Source: Candidatus Pelagibacter communis (GTDB taxonomy: Bacteria > Pseudomonadota > Alphaproteobacteria > Pelagibacterales > Pelagibacteraceae). Taken from it: 62,133 nucleotides of DNA. The notes below the pieces were generated by a model, which searched no databases, was not told the DNA's origin, and saw only the letters and a program-made list of their open reading frames with translations. The translations under genes were made by a program, and so were the position numbers. The first letter of the stretch is position 1, and the number at the start of each line of letters is the position of its first letter. The stretch is taken from the NCBI RefSeq assembly GCF_001179845.1, contig NZ_CVSB01000035.1, positions 1-62,133 on the forward strand. The letters run 5' to 3'. This document shows positions 16,657 to 24,690 of this stretch, piece after piece.

Positions 16657-16720
16657 TCGTTAAATTCAAAAATTTACGAAAGTGGGATCGGTCGTCTTTA
16701 AATTAATTTTTAAAGGAGGC
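16657..16720 (+). promoter_or_regulatory. two-hairpin mRNA leader that sequesters the Shine-Dalgarno sequence
   Basis: The 105-base leader holds a first hairpin (16657-16679, 8 paired bases, one bulge) and a second in which 16691-16702 pairs with 16709-16720 around a 6-base loop. The second arm contains the whole AAAGGAGG ribosome-binding site (16712-16719), 4 bases before the ATG at 16724. The stem has 11 pairs including two G-U and one G-A mismatch. Burying the RBS is the usual output stage of a translational riboswitch or thermosensor. No known aptamer was recognised with certainty. Confidence 0.55.
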
Positions 16721-16723
16721 TTT

Positions 16724-17890
16724 ATGAACTTTGGATATTTTTGTAACACTACTAATTGGGATAAAAAACCTTATACCCAACTTTTAGATGAAGCTAGAGA
16801 GATCACTGAATATTGTGATCAAAATAATTGGAATTCTATTTGGTATACCGAACATCATTTTAATCATGAAGGAATGGAGTCGTGCACCAATCCACTAATG
16901 ATGTGCACTGATGCTGCTGCAAGAACTAAAAATATTCGTTTAGGACAAGCTTGTAACGTAATTACATTTCATAATCCCATAAGACTTGCAGAAGATATTG
17001 CAACGCTTGACCAAATGTCAAAAGGGAGAGTTGAAGTGGGTATTGGTAGAGGTGTTTATGGTAGAGAAGCAATCAATATGAATAAAGAAGCTGACTTAAA
17101 AGACCAAGCAAAAAATTTTAGACTATTTTCAGAAACATTAGACATAATGAAAAAAGCATGGTCTGAAGACTTTTTCTCTCACCAGGGCGAATTCTATACT
17201 TATCCATCTCCTAATTTCATTTGGCAACACGATATGAGTCCTCCAAAAGAAAATGTTGTAGATTTAAAAACAAATGAATTAAAACAAATATCTGTATTAC
17301 CAAAACCTTATCAAAAACCTTTCCCACCAATTTCTCAAGTAGTTGATGGAGAAAGATCAATTCAGTGGGCAGCAGAAAATGGGCTTAATACAATTATGTG
17401 GATACCAACTGTAAAAGCTTTGAAAAAAAGATTTGAAATTTATAAAGATGCAAAATCTAATGCTGAAAATAGAGATGTACCACTAGGGGAAGGTATTAGT
17501 TTGGTTAGAGATATGTTTGTTGCAGAAACTATGGAAGAGGCTGAAAAAATGGCTGGAGAACATATTGTAAATTATATGAGATGGGTTTGTCATTGGAGAG
17601 GATTGGGAAATCATATGGATCCAGATGAAAAATTACCAGAGACAAAAAATAAACTAGATTTATTAAATTATGAATTTCTTCATAAAAGAAATCTATTGTT
17701 TGGAACACCTGAGTTTGTAATTGAAAAAATAAAAGAACTTCAACAAGAATTAAATCTTCAAAATTTACAAGTCTGGTCTAACTTTCCAGGTATTAAACAT
17801 GAAGATTGTATGAGAAGCATCAAATTATTTACAGAAGAAGTTATTCCAAATATAAAACCGATAGACACAAACATTCAAAGAGCTAGTTAG
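16724..17890 (+). CDS. luciferase-like (LLM) flavin-dependent monooxygenase
   Basis: Bacterial-luciferase-fold enzyme that uses reduced FMN and oxygen, 388 residues from the ATG chosen here. A GTG 42 bases upstream would lengthen it, but that codon lies in the leader and the strong RBS precedes this ATG. Typical motifs are IWYTEHHF, the NPLMMCTDAAARTKNIRLG stretch, HNPIRLAEDIATLD and GIGRGVYGRE. No flavin reductase gene is nearby, so reduced flavin must come from elsewhere. It heads an operon with a DUF1185 protein, an alpha/beta hydrolase and an aldehyde dehydrogenase, a set expected for oxidative opening of a ring or C-N bond followed by hydrolysis and aldehyde oxidation. Confidence 0.87.
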   Translation: MNFGYFCNTTNWDKKPYTQLLDEAREITEYCDQNNWNSIWYTEHHFNHEGMESCTNPLMMCTDAAARTKNIRLGQACNVITFHNPIRLAEDIATLDQMSKGRVEVGIGRGVYGREAINMNKEADLKDQAKNFRLFSETLDIMKKAWSEDFFSHQGEFYTYPSPNFIWQHDMSPPKENVVDLKTNELKQISVLPKPYQKPFPPISQVVDGERSIQWAAENGLNTIMWIPTVKALKKRFEIYKDAKSNAENRDVPLGEGISLVRDMFVAETMEEAEKMAGEHIVNYMRWVCHWRGLGNHMDPDEKLPETKNKLDLLNYEFLHKRNLLFGTPEFVIEKIKELQQELNLQNLQVWSNFPGIKHEDCMRSIKLFTEEVIPNIKPIDTNIQRAS

Positions 17891-17893
17891 TAA

Positions 17894-18478
17894 ATGGATT
17901 TAAAACTTAGAAAATTTGCAAAATTTGTTGATAAAACTTTTATTGAAGGTGGAAAAAAAGCTAAAGAACCTGTTCTGTTAGTTTCGGTTGCAGCTGTTAT
18001 AGAAAATCCTTGGGCCGGAAAAGGTTTTGTAGAAGATTTAAAACCAGAAATATTAGATCTTGCGCCTCAATTAGGAGATCTTTTGGTTCCAGAGTTAACA
18101 AAAGAAATTGGATCGGGTGAAAAAATTTTAGCTTATGGAAAAGCTGCTATGGTTGGATTAAATGGTGAGATAGAACACGCTTCTGCATTTATTCATACTT
18201 TAAGATTTGGAAATAAATTTAGAGATGCTGTTGGTGGAACTTCTTATTTAAGTTTTACAAATACCAGAGGTCCTGCAGGTGCAAAAATTTCAATTCCAAT
18301 GATGCACAAAACTGATGCTGGATTAAGACCTTTTTATCTTACTCATGAATTTACAATTCATGATGCCCCTAATGAAGATGAAATAGTTATTGCAATTGGA
18401 GGTGCTCCTACTGGACGAGCTCATGCTAGAACGGGTGATAGATATCAAGACATGAAAGAGATGGGCATCGATAACTAA
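17894..18478 (+). CDS. DUF1185 / AA_synth (amino acid synthesis) family protein
   Basis: A 194-residue protein matching the AA_synth family by its typical stretches (ENPWAGKG, GKAAMVGLNGEIEHASAFIH, FRDAVGGTSYL, IAIGGAPTGRAHARTGDRYQDM). The family name is historical and the biochemical role is not established. Its recurring partners in bacteria are oxidoreductases and hydrolases of catabolic clusters, and here it sits 3 bases after the luciferase-like monooxygenase. No signal peptide or membrane segment is seen. A cyclic-amide or ring-opening step is possible but speculative. Confidence 0.8.
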   Translation: MDLKLRKFAKFVDKTFIEGGKKAKEPVLLVSVAAVIENPWAGKGFVEDLKPEILDLAPQLGDLLVPELTKEIGSGEKILAYGKAAMVGLNGEIEHASAFIHTLRFGNKFRDAVGGTSYLSFTNTRGPAGAKISIPMMHKTDAGLRPFYLTHEFTIHDAPNEDEIVIAIGGAPTGRAHARTGDRYQDMKEMGIDN

Positions 18479-18481
18479 TTG

Positions 18482-19267
18482 ATGTCTTACAATTTTGATA
18501 ACAATCAAAATCATTATTATTTTAATAATAAAAATTCGTTACCAATAATCTTCATTCATGGTGTTGGTTTAAATCAGCAAATGTGGAAACCACAAATTGA
18601 ATTTTTTAAAGAAAATTCATTTATAACTTACGATCTGTTAGGACATGGAAAAACACCCTTTAAAGAGCCAAATTTATCAATGGAAAATTTTACTAATCAA
18701 TTATCAAATTTAGTAAATAATCTAAAGATAGAGAAATTTAATTTAATTGGGTTTTCTATCGGATCTTTGATTGCAATTGAATTTGCCTCAAAACATGAAA
18801 ATTATTTAAATTCCTTAACTCTAATTTCCACTACTTACAAAAGGACAACCAAAGAAAGACAAAATGTAATTGATAGAGTTAATTTAGCAAAAAAAAATAT
18901 GCCAATATCACAAATGGCAATGAAGAGATGGTTTTCAGATGAATATCTTGAGCAAAATCCAGAATTATATGATGAGTTTATGAATATTCTTAATAAGAAA
19001 GGAATTGATCAAGACAATTTCATAAAAGCTTATGAGGTATTTGCAAACTATGAGGATAATCTTGAAAATATAAAAAATATTAAAACAAATACCTTAATTA
19101 TAACAGGGTCAGATGATCCGGGATCTACGCCTGATATGTCAAAAAATTTAAATAAAGATATACAAAATTCAACATATGTTGAAATCAAACATGGAAAACA
19201 TTTATGCAATATTGAATATGCAGACGAAGTAAATAATGCAATAATGAAACATATAAATAATGCCTGA
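18482..19267 (+). CDS. alpha/beta-hydrolase fold enzyme
   Basis: 261 residues starting at the ATG at 18482; a TTG one codon earlier is in frame but less likely. The oxyanion HGVG lies at 26-29, nucleophile S92 in GFSIG, the acid D211 or D212 in TGSDDPG, and the base H240 in KHGKHLCNIE. The layout matches 3-oxoadipate enol-lactonase-like and related C-C or ester hydrolases of ring catabolism. It overlaps the aldehyde dehydrogenase start by 8 bases. In this operon it should hydrolyse the product of the flavin monooxygenase, an inference from order only. Confidence 0.85.
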   Translation: MSYNFDNNQNHYYFNNKNSLPIIFIHGVGLNQQMWKPQIEFFKENSFITYDLLGHGKTPFKEPNLSMENFTNQLSNLVNNLKIEKFNLIGFSIGSLIAIEFASKHENYLNSLTLISTTYKRTTKERQNVIDRVNLAKKNMPISQMAMKRWFSDEYLEQNPELYDEFMNILNKKGIDQDNFIKAYEVFANYEDNLENIKNIKTNTLIITGSDDPGSTPDMSKNLNKDIQNSTYVEIKHGKHLCNIEYADEVNNAIMKHINNA

Positions 19268-20741
19268 GTTAAAAAAATATCAAATGTTTATAGATGGTCA
19301 GTGGGTAGACTCTGATACAAAAAAAACTTTTGAAACTTTAAATCCAGAAAATAATAAGCCTTGGGCTGTAGTTCCTGAAGCTAGCGGAAATGATGTTGAT
19401 AGAGCTGTAAAAGCTGCACAAAAAGCTTTTGAAGGTGAATGGCCAAAAATGCTTGCAAGAGATAGAGCAAAATATTTAAGAGCGATTGGAAATAAGCTCA
19501 GAGAAAATTCTGAATTATTAGGAAAGATTGAAACAATTGATACAGGTAAACTGTATAGAGAAACTTATCAACAAGCAAAATATATTGCAGAATATTATGA
19601 TTACTATGCAGGTTTAGCTGACAAAGTTGAAGGAACAGTTCTTCCAATAGATAAACCAAATATTCAAGCAATCACAACAAGAATTCCAATAGGTGTTATT
19701 GCAGCTATCATTCCCTGGAATTCTCAAATGTTTTTAACTGCAACAAAAGTTGCTCCTGCTTTAGCTATGGGGAATACGGTTGTAATTAAATGTTCTGAAT
19801 TAGCGCCAGCAACTATGTTTGAGTTTGCAAAGTTAGTTGAAGAAACTGGAATACCAAAAGGCGTAGTAAATGTAGTTTCTGGTTTTGGAGATCCATGCGG
19901 TAAAGCTTTAACTACTCACAACTTAGTTGAGAAAGTAGCTTTTACAGGAGGTCCTGAAACAGCAAGACATATAATTAGAAATTCTGCAGAAAATTTATCT
20001 GAGGTAAGTTTAGAGTTAGGTGGAAAAAGTCCTGTAGCTGTTTTTGATGATGCTAAACAAGAAAATGCAATTAATGGAATAACTGCTGGAATATTCGGAG
20101 CGAGTGGTCAAAGTTGTATAGCAGGTTCAAGGCTCTATTTACAAAAAGGAATTTATAATGAGTTTTTAGATAAATTATCATCTAGAGCAGAAAAAATAAA
20201 AATAGGTGCACCAATGGACTCTGATACTGAAATGGGTCCCTTAAGTAACTTTAAACAATTAGAAGTAATAGAAAAAAATATTAAATTAACAGTTGAACAA
20301 GGTGGAAAAATTAAATGTGGTGGTAAAAGACATCCATTTTCAAATGAAGGTTATTATTTTCCTCCAACAATTATTGAGTGTGAAAATCATAATTTACCAG
20401 CTGCTGAGAATGAACTTTTCGGTCCAGTATTATCGGTCATGAAATTTGATACTGAAAAAGAAGTAATAGAATTAATGAATGATAATCAATATGGTCTATC
20501 TTCAGGTGTTTACACTAGTGATCTCGCAAGAGGAATGAGGGTGTCTAATGCTATCCGAGCAGGAATAACATTTGTAAATACTTATAGATTAATTTCTCCT
20601 TCAGCTCCATTTGGAGGTATCAAGGATAGCGGATATGGAAAAGAAGCTGGAATTGACTCAATTAAAGACTACACAAGGGTAAAAACAACTTGGTTCTACA
20701 CATCTGATGAGCCTTCTTTAGACCCCTTCTCAATCAGATAA
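19260..20741 (+). CDS. NAD(P)-dependent aldehyde dehydrogenase
   Basis: Last gene of the flavin-monooxygenase operon, 493 residues. Catalytic C286 (SGQSC), base E252 (LELGG), oxyanion N154 (PWN) and cofactor lysine K177 (VIKCSE) are all present. It would oxidise the aldehyde released by the upstream hydrolase or monooxygenase. The general build resembles betaine-aldehyde- and semialdehyde-type enzymes, so a betaine aldehyde role linked to the choline-dehydrogenase-like gene 8 kb away cannot be excluded. Its sequence is clearly different from the aldehyde dehydrogenase at 147. Confidence 0.9.
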   Translation: MPELKKYQMFIDGQWVDSDTKKTFETLNPENNKPWAVVPEASGNDVDRAVKAAQKAFEGEWPKMLARDRAKYLRAIGNKLRENSELLGKIETIDTGKLYRETYQQAKYIAEYYDYYAGLADKVEGTVLPIDKPNIQAITTRIPIGVIAAIIPWNSQMFLTATKVAPALAMGNTVVIKCSELAPATMFEFAKLVEETGIPKGVVNVVSGFGDPCGKALTTHNLVEKVAFTGGPETARHIIRNSAENLSEVSLELGGKSPVAVFDDAKQENAINGITAGIFGASGQSCIAGSRLYLQKGIYNEFLDKLSSRAEKIKIGAPMDSDTEMGPLSNFKQLEVIEKNIKLTVEQGGKIKCGGKRHPFSNEGYYFPPTIIECENHNLPAAENELFGPVLSVMKFDTEKEVIELMNDNQYGLSSGVYTSDLARGMRVSNAIRAGITFVNTYRLISPSAPFGGIKDSGYGKEAGIDSIKDYTRVKTTWFYTSDEPSLDPFSIR

Positions 20742-20786
20742 TTATCAGCGTCAATAAACTGTCTAAAATAGGATAATTTTGTCATT

Positions 20787-20838
20787 GAATATTAATAATA
20801 TTCATACTTAAATTGGCTTTTTATAAATTGTTAACAAT
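20787..20838. promoter_or_regulatory. two palindromes upstream of the Liv binding-protein gene
   Basis: An inverted repeat GAATATT-AAT-AATATTC (20787-20803) and a perfect 12-bp palindrome ATTGTTAACAAT (20827-20838) lie in the 110-base gap, just before the GAGGAAG ribosome-binding site. They are plausible operators, but at this A+T content short palindromes also arise by chance. Confidence 0.3.
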
Positions 20839-20851
20839 ATAGAGGAAGATA

Positions 20852-22042
20852 ATGAGAAAACTATTTATCGCTGTATTTATGTTTGTATCAAGCTTTGGTT
20901 CAAATGTAATGGCAGACGGACATTCGATTAAAATGGGGATCATCTTAGGATTCACAGGTCCTATTGAATCTCTAACTCCAGCTATGGCTGCATCTGCAGA
21001 GCTTGCATTTAAGGAAGCTTCTGATTCAGGTTCGCTATTAGGTGGAAAAAAAATTGAGCCAGTAAGAGCAGACTCAACTTGTGTTGACTCGGCAGCAGCA
21101 ACTGCAGCAGCTGAAGGTTTAATATCAGGTGGTGTAGCTGCAATTATGGGAGCAGACTGTTCAGGTGTAACTGGTGCAATCGCATCAAACGTTGCTGTAC
21201 CAAATGGTGTAGTAATGATTTCACCTTCAGCTACTTCTCCAGGATTAACAACTCTAGATGACAATGGGTACTTCTTTAGAACTGCTCCATCTGATGCTAG
21301 AGGTGGTCAAATTTTAGCTGATATAACTAAAGATAGAAAAGTAAAAAGTGTTGCAATCACTTATACTAACAATGACTATGGTAAAGGTTTAGCTGATGTT
21401 TATAAAGCAGCAGTTGAAGCCCATGGTATTAAAGTTACAACTGTAACTGCTCACGAAGATGGAAAAGCAGATTACTCATCTGAAGTAGCAACTCTTGCTT
21501 CTGCTGGTGGTGATGCTGTAGCAGTTATTGGTTACCTTGACCAAGGAGGAAAAGGAATTATTCAAGCTTCTTTAGACTCAGGTGCGTTTGATAAATTTAT
21601 TTTATCAGATGGTATGATTGGTCAATCTTTAGTTGATGCTTTTGGTAAAGATTTAAGTAAATCATTTGGATCAATGCCAGGTTCTACTGGTAAAGGTGCT
21701 GGTGTATTTGCAGAAGTTGCAAAAGCAGGTGGAATTGACTCATCAGGACCATACACAGGTGAATCTTATGATGCAGCTGCTTTAATCGTATTAGCAATGC
21801 AAGCAGGAAACTCTGCTGACAGAGCGTCTATTGCAAAACATGTAATGGAAGTTGCTAACGGTCCTGGAAAAAAGATTTATCCAGGTGAGCTTAAGAAAGG
21901 TCTAGATTTACTAGCAAAAGGTAAAAAGATTAATTACGAAGGTGCTACTGGAGTAACTTTTACTAGTGTTGGTGAAGCTGAAGGTTCTTTCCTAGAGCAA
22001 GAAGTTAAAGGTGGAAAATTCAAAACTAAAAAACAAAGATAA
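20852..22042 (+). CDS. Liv-type ABC importer, periplasmic substrate-binding protein (system A)
   Basis: Receptor of the HAAT family (Peripla_BP_6 fold), 396 residues, with a signal peptide of about 21 residues (MRKLFIAV... ending near NVMA). The fold starts at IKMGIILGFTGPIESL and has the ligand-site stretches typical of branched-chain amino acid or amide receptors. It is on the plus strand, separated by an MFS gene from its likely permease and ATPase genes on the minus strand (23320-27194), an unusual split. Ligand not predictable. A strong hairpin follows the stop. Confidence 0.87.
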   Translation: MRKLFIAVFMFVSSFGSNVMADGHSIKMGIILGFTGPIESLTPAMAASAELAFKEASDSGSLLGGKKIEPVRADSTCVDSAAATAAAEGLISGGVAAIMGADCSGVTGAIASNVAVPNGVVMISPSATSPGLTTLDDNGYFFRTAPSDARGGQILADITKDRKVKSVAITYTNNDYGKGLADVYKAAVEAHGIKVTTVTAHEDGKADYSSEVATLASAGGDAVAVIGYLDQGGKGIIQASLDSGAFDKFILSDGMIGQSLVDAFGKDLSKSFGSMPGSTGKGAGVFAEVAKAGGIDSSGPYTGESYDAAALIVLAMQAGNSADRASIAKHVMEVANGPGKKIYPGELKKGLDLLAKGKKINYEGATGVTFTSVGEAEGSFLEQEVKGGKFKTKKQR

Positions 22043-22060
22043 TTTTTATCTTAATTCAAA

Positions 22061-22089
22061 AAACCCCAGTAATTTAATTACTGGGGTTT
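22061..22089. terminator. bidirectional intrinsic terminator
   Basis: A 12-bp perfect stem (22061-22072 with 22078-22089) with a 5-base loop, flanked by A and T runs so that it works on both strands. It ends the plus-strand binding-protein gene and the minus-strand MFS gene; the MFS stop codon (22074-22076) lies in its loop. Confidence 0.85.
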
Positions 22090-23243
22090 TTTTTTAAATC
22101 AGCTCTTATAGTAGATAGAGTTATTATAATTAGAAAAATCAAACATATTAAATTCATAGTTTTCCAACTAGTTAAACTAAGAAATACTCCAGCAGATAAG
22201 CTCGCTGCTGCTTGTATGGTATAAACGATCAAATCATTATATCCTTGAGCTCTAAATTTTTCCTCTTCTCTGTAACACAAAACAAGTAAGCTTGTTCCTG
22301 AAATAAATAAAAAATTCCATCCTAGACCCAGAAAAATAAGTGCAATCAAATAATTAATAAAATTTTGTTCAAATAAACTAGTAATAATTGTGACTAAAAA
22401 CATTAAAACTCCCAAATACATAATTTTACTATGACCAAACCTTTTAATTAAATTTCCAGTAACTAATGAAGGTAAAAACATGGCTGCTATATGAAGCTGA
22501 ATAACAAATCCAGTTTTGGACAAACTTATTTTCTCCATCAAATGCATACTTATAGGTGTGGCTGTCATTAAAAAAGTCATTACAGCATAGGCAAAAGCAG
22601 AAGCTACAAGTGCCTGTAGAAATCTAGGTTGTGACATAAGTTCTAAAAAACTTCTTCCAGTTTTATATTGACTGTTTGATGTCTTTTTAGTTTCCTGAAA
22701 AAAAAATAAAAATATTGTTGATGAAATAGATAATACTGCAAGAGCAAGATAAGAACCTGCGTACATATGATCTGAAATAAATCCTTTCGAAATGTTTGCA
22801 ATATTTGGGCCAATAAACGCCGAACCTATTCCCGCTAATAAAATGATAGAAATTGCTTTTGGCGCATAATCCTTATCTACAACTTCGACTGCTGCAAAGC
22901 GGTATTGATGACTAAAAGCTATTCCTCCGCCAATTAAAAAGCATCCTAAATTATACAAGACAAAGCTTTCTATTATTATTGAGTACGCTGTTAAAAGAGA
23001 TGCAAAACATGTACCTATTGATGCATAAATAAATCCTAATTTTCGTCCAATCAAACTCATTAGCTTTGCAGCAAAAAAAGCAAATAAAGCAATTCCAACA
23101 ACCGACAAAGCCATTGGAAGAGTTGCTAAAGATTTTATTGGACTAAATTTTGAACCAATTATACCGCTTAAAAAAACGGTGACTGGTGCAGCTGTAAAAG
23201 CGAAAATCTGGCTTAAAATAAGTAACGAAAGATTTTTATTCAT
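22074..23243 (-). CDS. major facilitator superfamily (MFS) transporter
   Basis: Twelve predicted inner-membrane helices over 389 residues. The loop between helices 2 and 3 carries the MFS-type KLMSLIGRKLGFIYA basic motif. Cargo unknown. It lies downstream of the Liv permease, separated by a 23-codon open frame whose stop overlaps its start (TAATG). Its final codons (KKNPSN and stop) are encoded by one arm and the loop of the bidirectional terminator, which fixes its C-terminus as short and polar. Confidence 0.85.
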   Translation of the reverse strand: MNKNLSLLILSQIFAFTAAPVTVFLSGIIGSKFSPIKSLATLPMALSVVGIALFAFFAAKLMSLIGRKLGFIYASIGTCFASLLTAYSIIIESFVLYNLGCFLIGGGIAFSHQYRFAAVEVVDKDYAPKAISIILLAGIGSAFIGPNIANISKGFISDHMYAGSYLALAVLSISSTIFLFFFQETKKTSNSQYKTGRSFLELMSQPRFLQALVASAFAYAVMTFLMTATPISMHLMEKISLSKTGFVIQLHIAAMFLPSLVTGNLIKRFGHSKIMYLGVLMFLVTIITSLFEQNFINYLIALIFLGLGWNFLFISGTSLLVLCYREEEKFRAQGYNDLIVYTIQAAASLSAGVFLSLTSWKTMNLICLIFLIIITLSTIRADLKKNPSN

Positions 23244-23314
23244 TAAAAGAATAAATACTTGTCAGCTATATACAAAGCCCAAGCAGCGGCAGCACCTAAT
23301 ATAATATATTTCAT
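23243..23314 (-). CDS. possible 23-residue membrane microprotein
   Basis: An open frame with ATG start and TAA stop encodes MKYIILGAAAAWALYIADKY and three more residues: one hydrophobic helix flanked by charges. It fits exactly between two genes, 5 bases after the Liv permease stop and overlapping the MFS start by TAATG. No clear ribosome-binding site is visible, so expression would depend on coupling. No known family recognised. It may be simply a spacer read by chance. Confidence 0.4.
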   Translation of the reverse strand: MKYIILGAAAAWALYIADKYLFF

Positions 23315-23319
23315 TTGAT

Positions 23320-24690
23320 TTACTTTATTTCTATTTTTTCAGGAAGTATACCTTTAGGTCGATACCTCATTATAAACAATAATCCTAATCCCATCAGCAA
23401 AAATCTGAAATAAGGAACACTTTCAATTAAATGAGCTTTAATTGCATTTGTTTCAGGAATACCTGCTGTAAAGAAATTAATTAAAAACATTGATATTGGT
23501 GCAGCTTCAATCCATAAAAACCATACAACGAAACCTCCTAAAATTGCACCAAAGTTGTTTCCACTTCCTCCTACAATTACCATTACCCAAATTAAGAAAG
23601 TATATCTCATAGGTCTATAGCTTCCTGGTGTAAACAAACCATCTTGTGTAACCAACATTGCACCAGCAATTCCAACAATAGCTGATCCTAAAATAAAAAT
23701 TAACAAATGTTGTTTAACAACATTTTTACCCATTGCATTTGCAGCTTCCTCGTTATCTCTTATTGCTCTCATCATTCTTCCCCAAGGAGAATAAAGAGCT
23801 TTTTGAGTTAAAATTAAAAGAATAATTACTACTACTAAGAATAATCCTGAATAACACAGTTTTACAAATATTGATGAACCTTCAATAACAAGTTGGTTTA
23901 AAGCAGCTTGACGATCCGCTAAATTCTCAATTACACTTAATTTTCCTGAATTAAACTTTTCAACTAATTTAATAAACCAATCGGTAGTTTGGAGATCTAC
24001 CTCGTAAGGTGCAGGTCTCTTTAAACCAATAACATTTTTTACACCTCTCGTGAGCCAATCTTCATGTTTAATAATTGCAATAACAATTTCAGAAATAAGA
24101 AGAGTGGCGATAGCTAAATAGTCTGCTCTAAGACCAAGAGCAACTTTTCCCACTATAAATGCTAACCCACCTGCAAAAAGAGCTCCAACTATCCATGAAA
24201 AAATTATTGGTAATCCAAATCCTCCAAGAAAACCTGTTGTTGCAGGATTTACAGCTTCAATTTTTTCAATTCCTGGCTCTGCGGTTACTCTAATAATTAT
24301 AATCCCTGTTATGATAAGAGCTGCAATACTATAAGTTCTTAATTTTGATTTTTCAAAATTTTTCAAAATAAATCTAATAACTAGAACCATTACAATGATA
24401 AGCCATAAGCACATCAAAATATCAAAACCTCCTGCCCTCCAAGCTTCTTGAACAGGGTCTACTGATATCAATACAGCAGCTAAACCGCCTAAAGCTGTAT
24501 AGCCCATAATTCCAAAATTAATTAAACCAGCGTATCCCCATTGAATATTTGCACCCATTGTCATTACTGCAGAAATCAAACAAAGATTAAATATTGATAA
24601 AGCTATATTCCAAGATTGAAATATCCCAACCATAAGAATAAGCACCATCATGATACTATAAGCTGCTATTACATTTAGATTTTTTCTCAC
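23320..24690 (-). CDS. Liv-type ABC importer, LivM-like permease (system A)
   Basis: Inner-membrane permease, 456 residues, longer than the usual 300-350 because of two extra hydrophobic segments before the core and an insertion of about 50 polar residues (near 220-270) between membrane helices. The LivM core is seen at GLRADYLAIATLLISEI and in the coupling-loop stretch WGRMMRAIRDNEEAANAMGKN. The start overlaps the LivH stop by 4 bases. It should pair with LivH and with the binding protein at 20852. Confidence 0.87.
   Translation of the reverse strand: MRKNLNVIAAYSIMMVLILMVGIFQSWNIALSIFNLCLISAVMTMGANIQWGYAGLINFGIMGYTALGGLAAVLISVDPVQEAWRAGGFDILMCLWLIIVMVLVIRFILKNFEKSKLRTYSIAALIITGIIIIRVTAEPGIEKIEAVNPATTGFLGGFGLPIIFSWIVGALFAGGLAFIVGKVALGLRADYLAIATLLISEIVIAIIKHEDWLTRGVKNVIGLKRPAPYEVDLQTTDWFIKLVEKFNSGKLSVIENLADRQAALNQLVIEGSSIFVKLCYSGLFLVVVIILLILTQKALYSPWGRMMRAIRDNEEAANAMGKNVVKQHLLIFILGSAIVGIAGAMLVTQDGLFTPGSYRPMRYTFLIWVMVIVGGSGNNFGAILGGFVVWFLWIEAAPISMFLINFFTAGIPETNAIKAHLIESVPYFRFLLMGLGLLFIMRYRPKGILPEKIEIK

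Noticed and set aside
16619..16723. Naming the leader as a known SAM-V or SAM-II riboswitch
   Set aside because: The pseudoknot consensus could not be confirmed by eye, and the downstream gene is not a methionine-cycle gene.
16682..16723. Upstream GTG start for the luciferase-like monooxygenase
   Set aside because: It falls in the structured leader; a strong AAAGGAGG site sits 4 bases before the ATG at 16724 and homology begins there (MNFGYF).
20821..21264. 147-codon minus-strand open frame opposite the Liv receptor
   Set aside because: Fully inside a well-supported receptor gene; its Ala/Pro/Glu-rich product is the mirror of that gene's codon pattern and matches no family.
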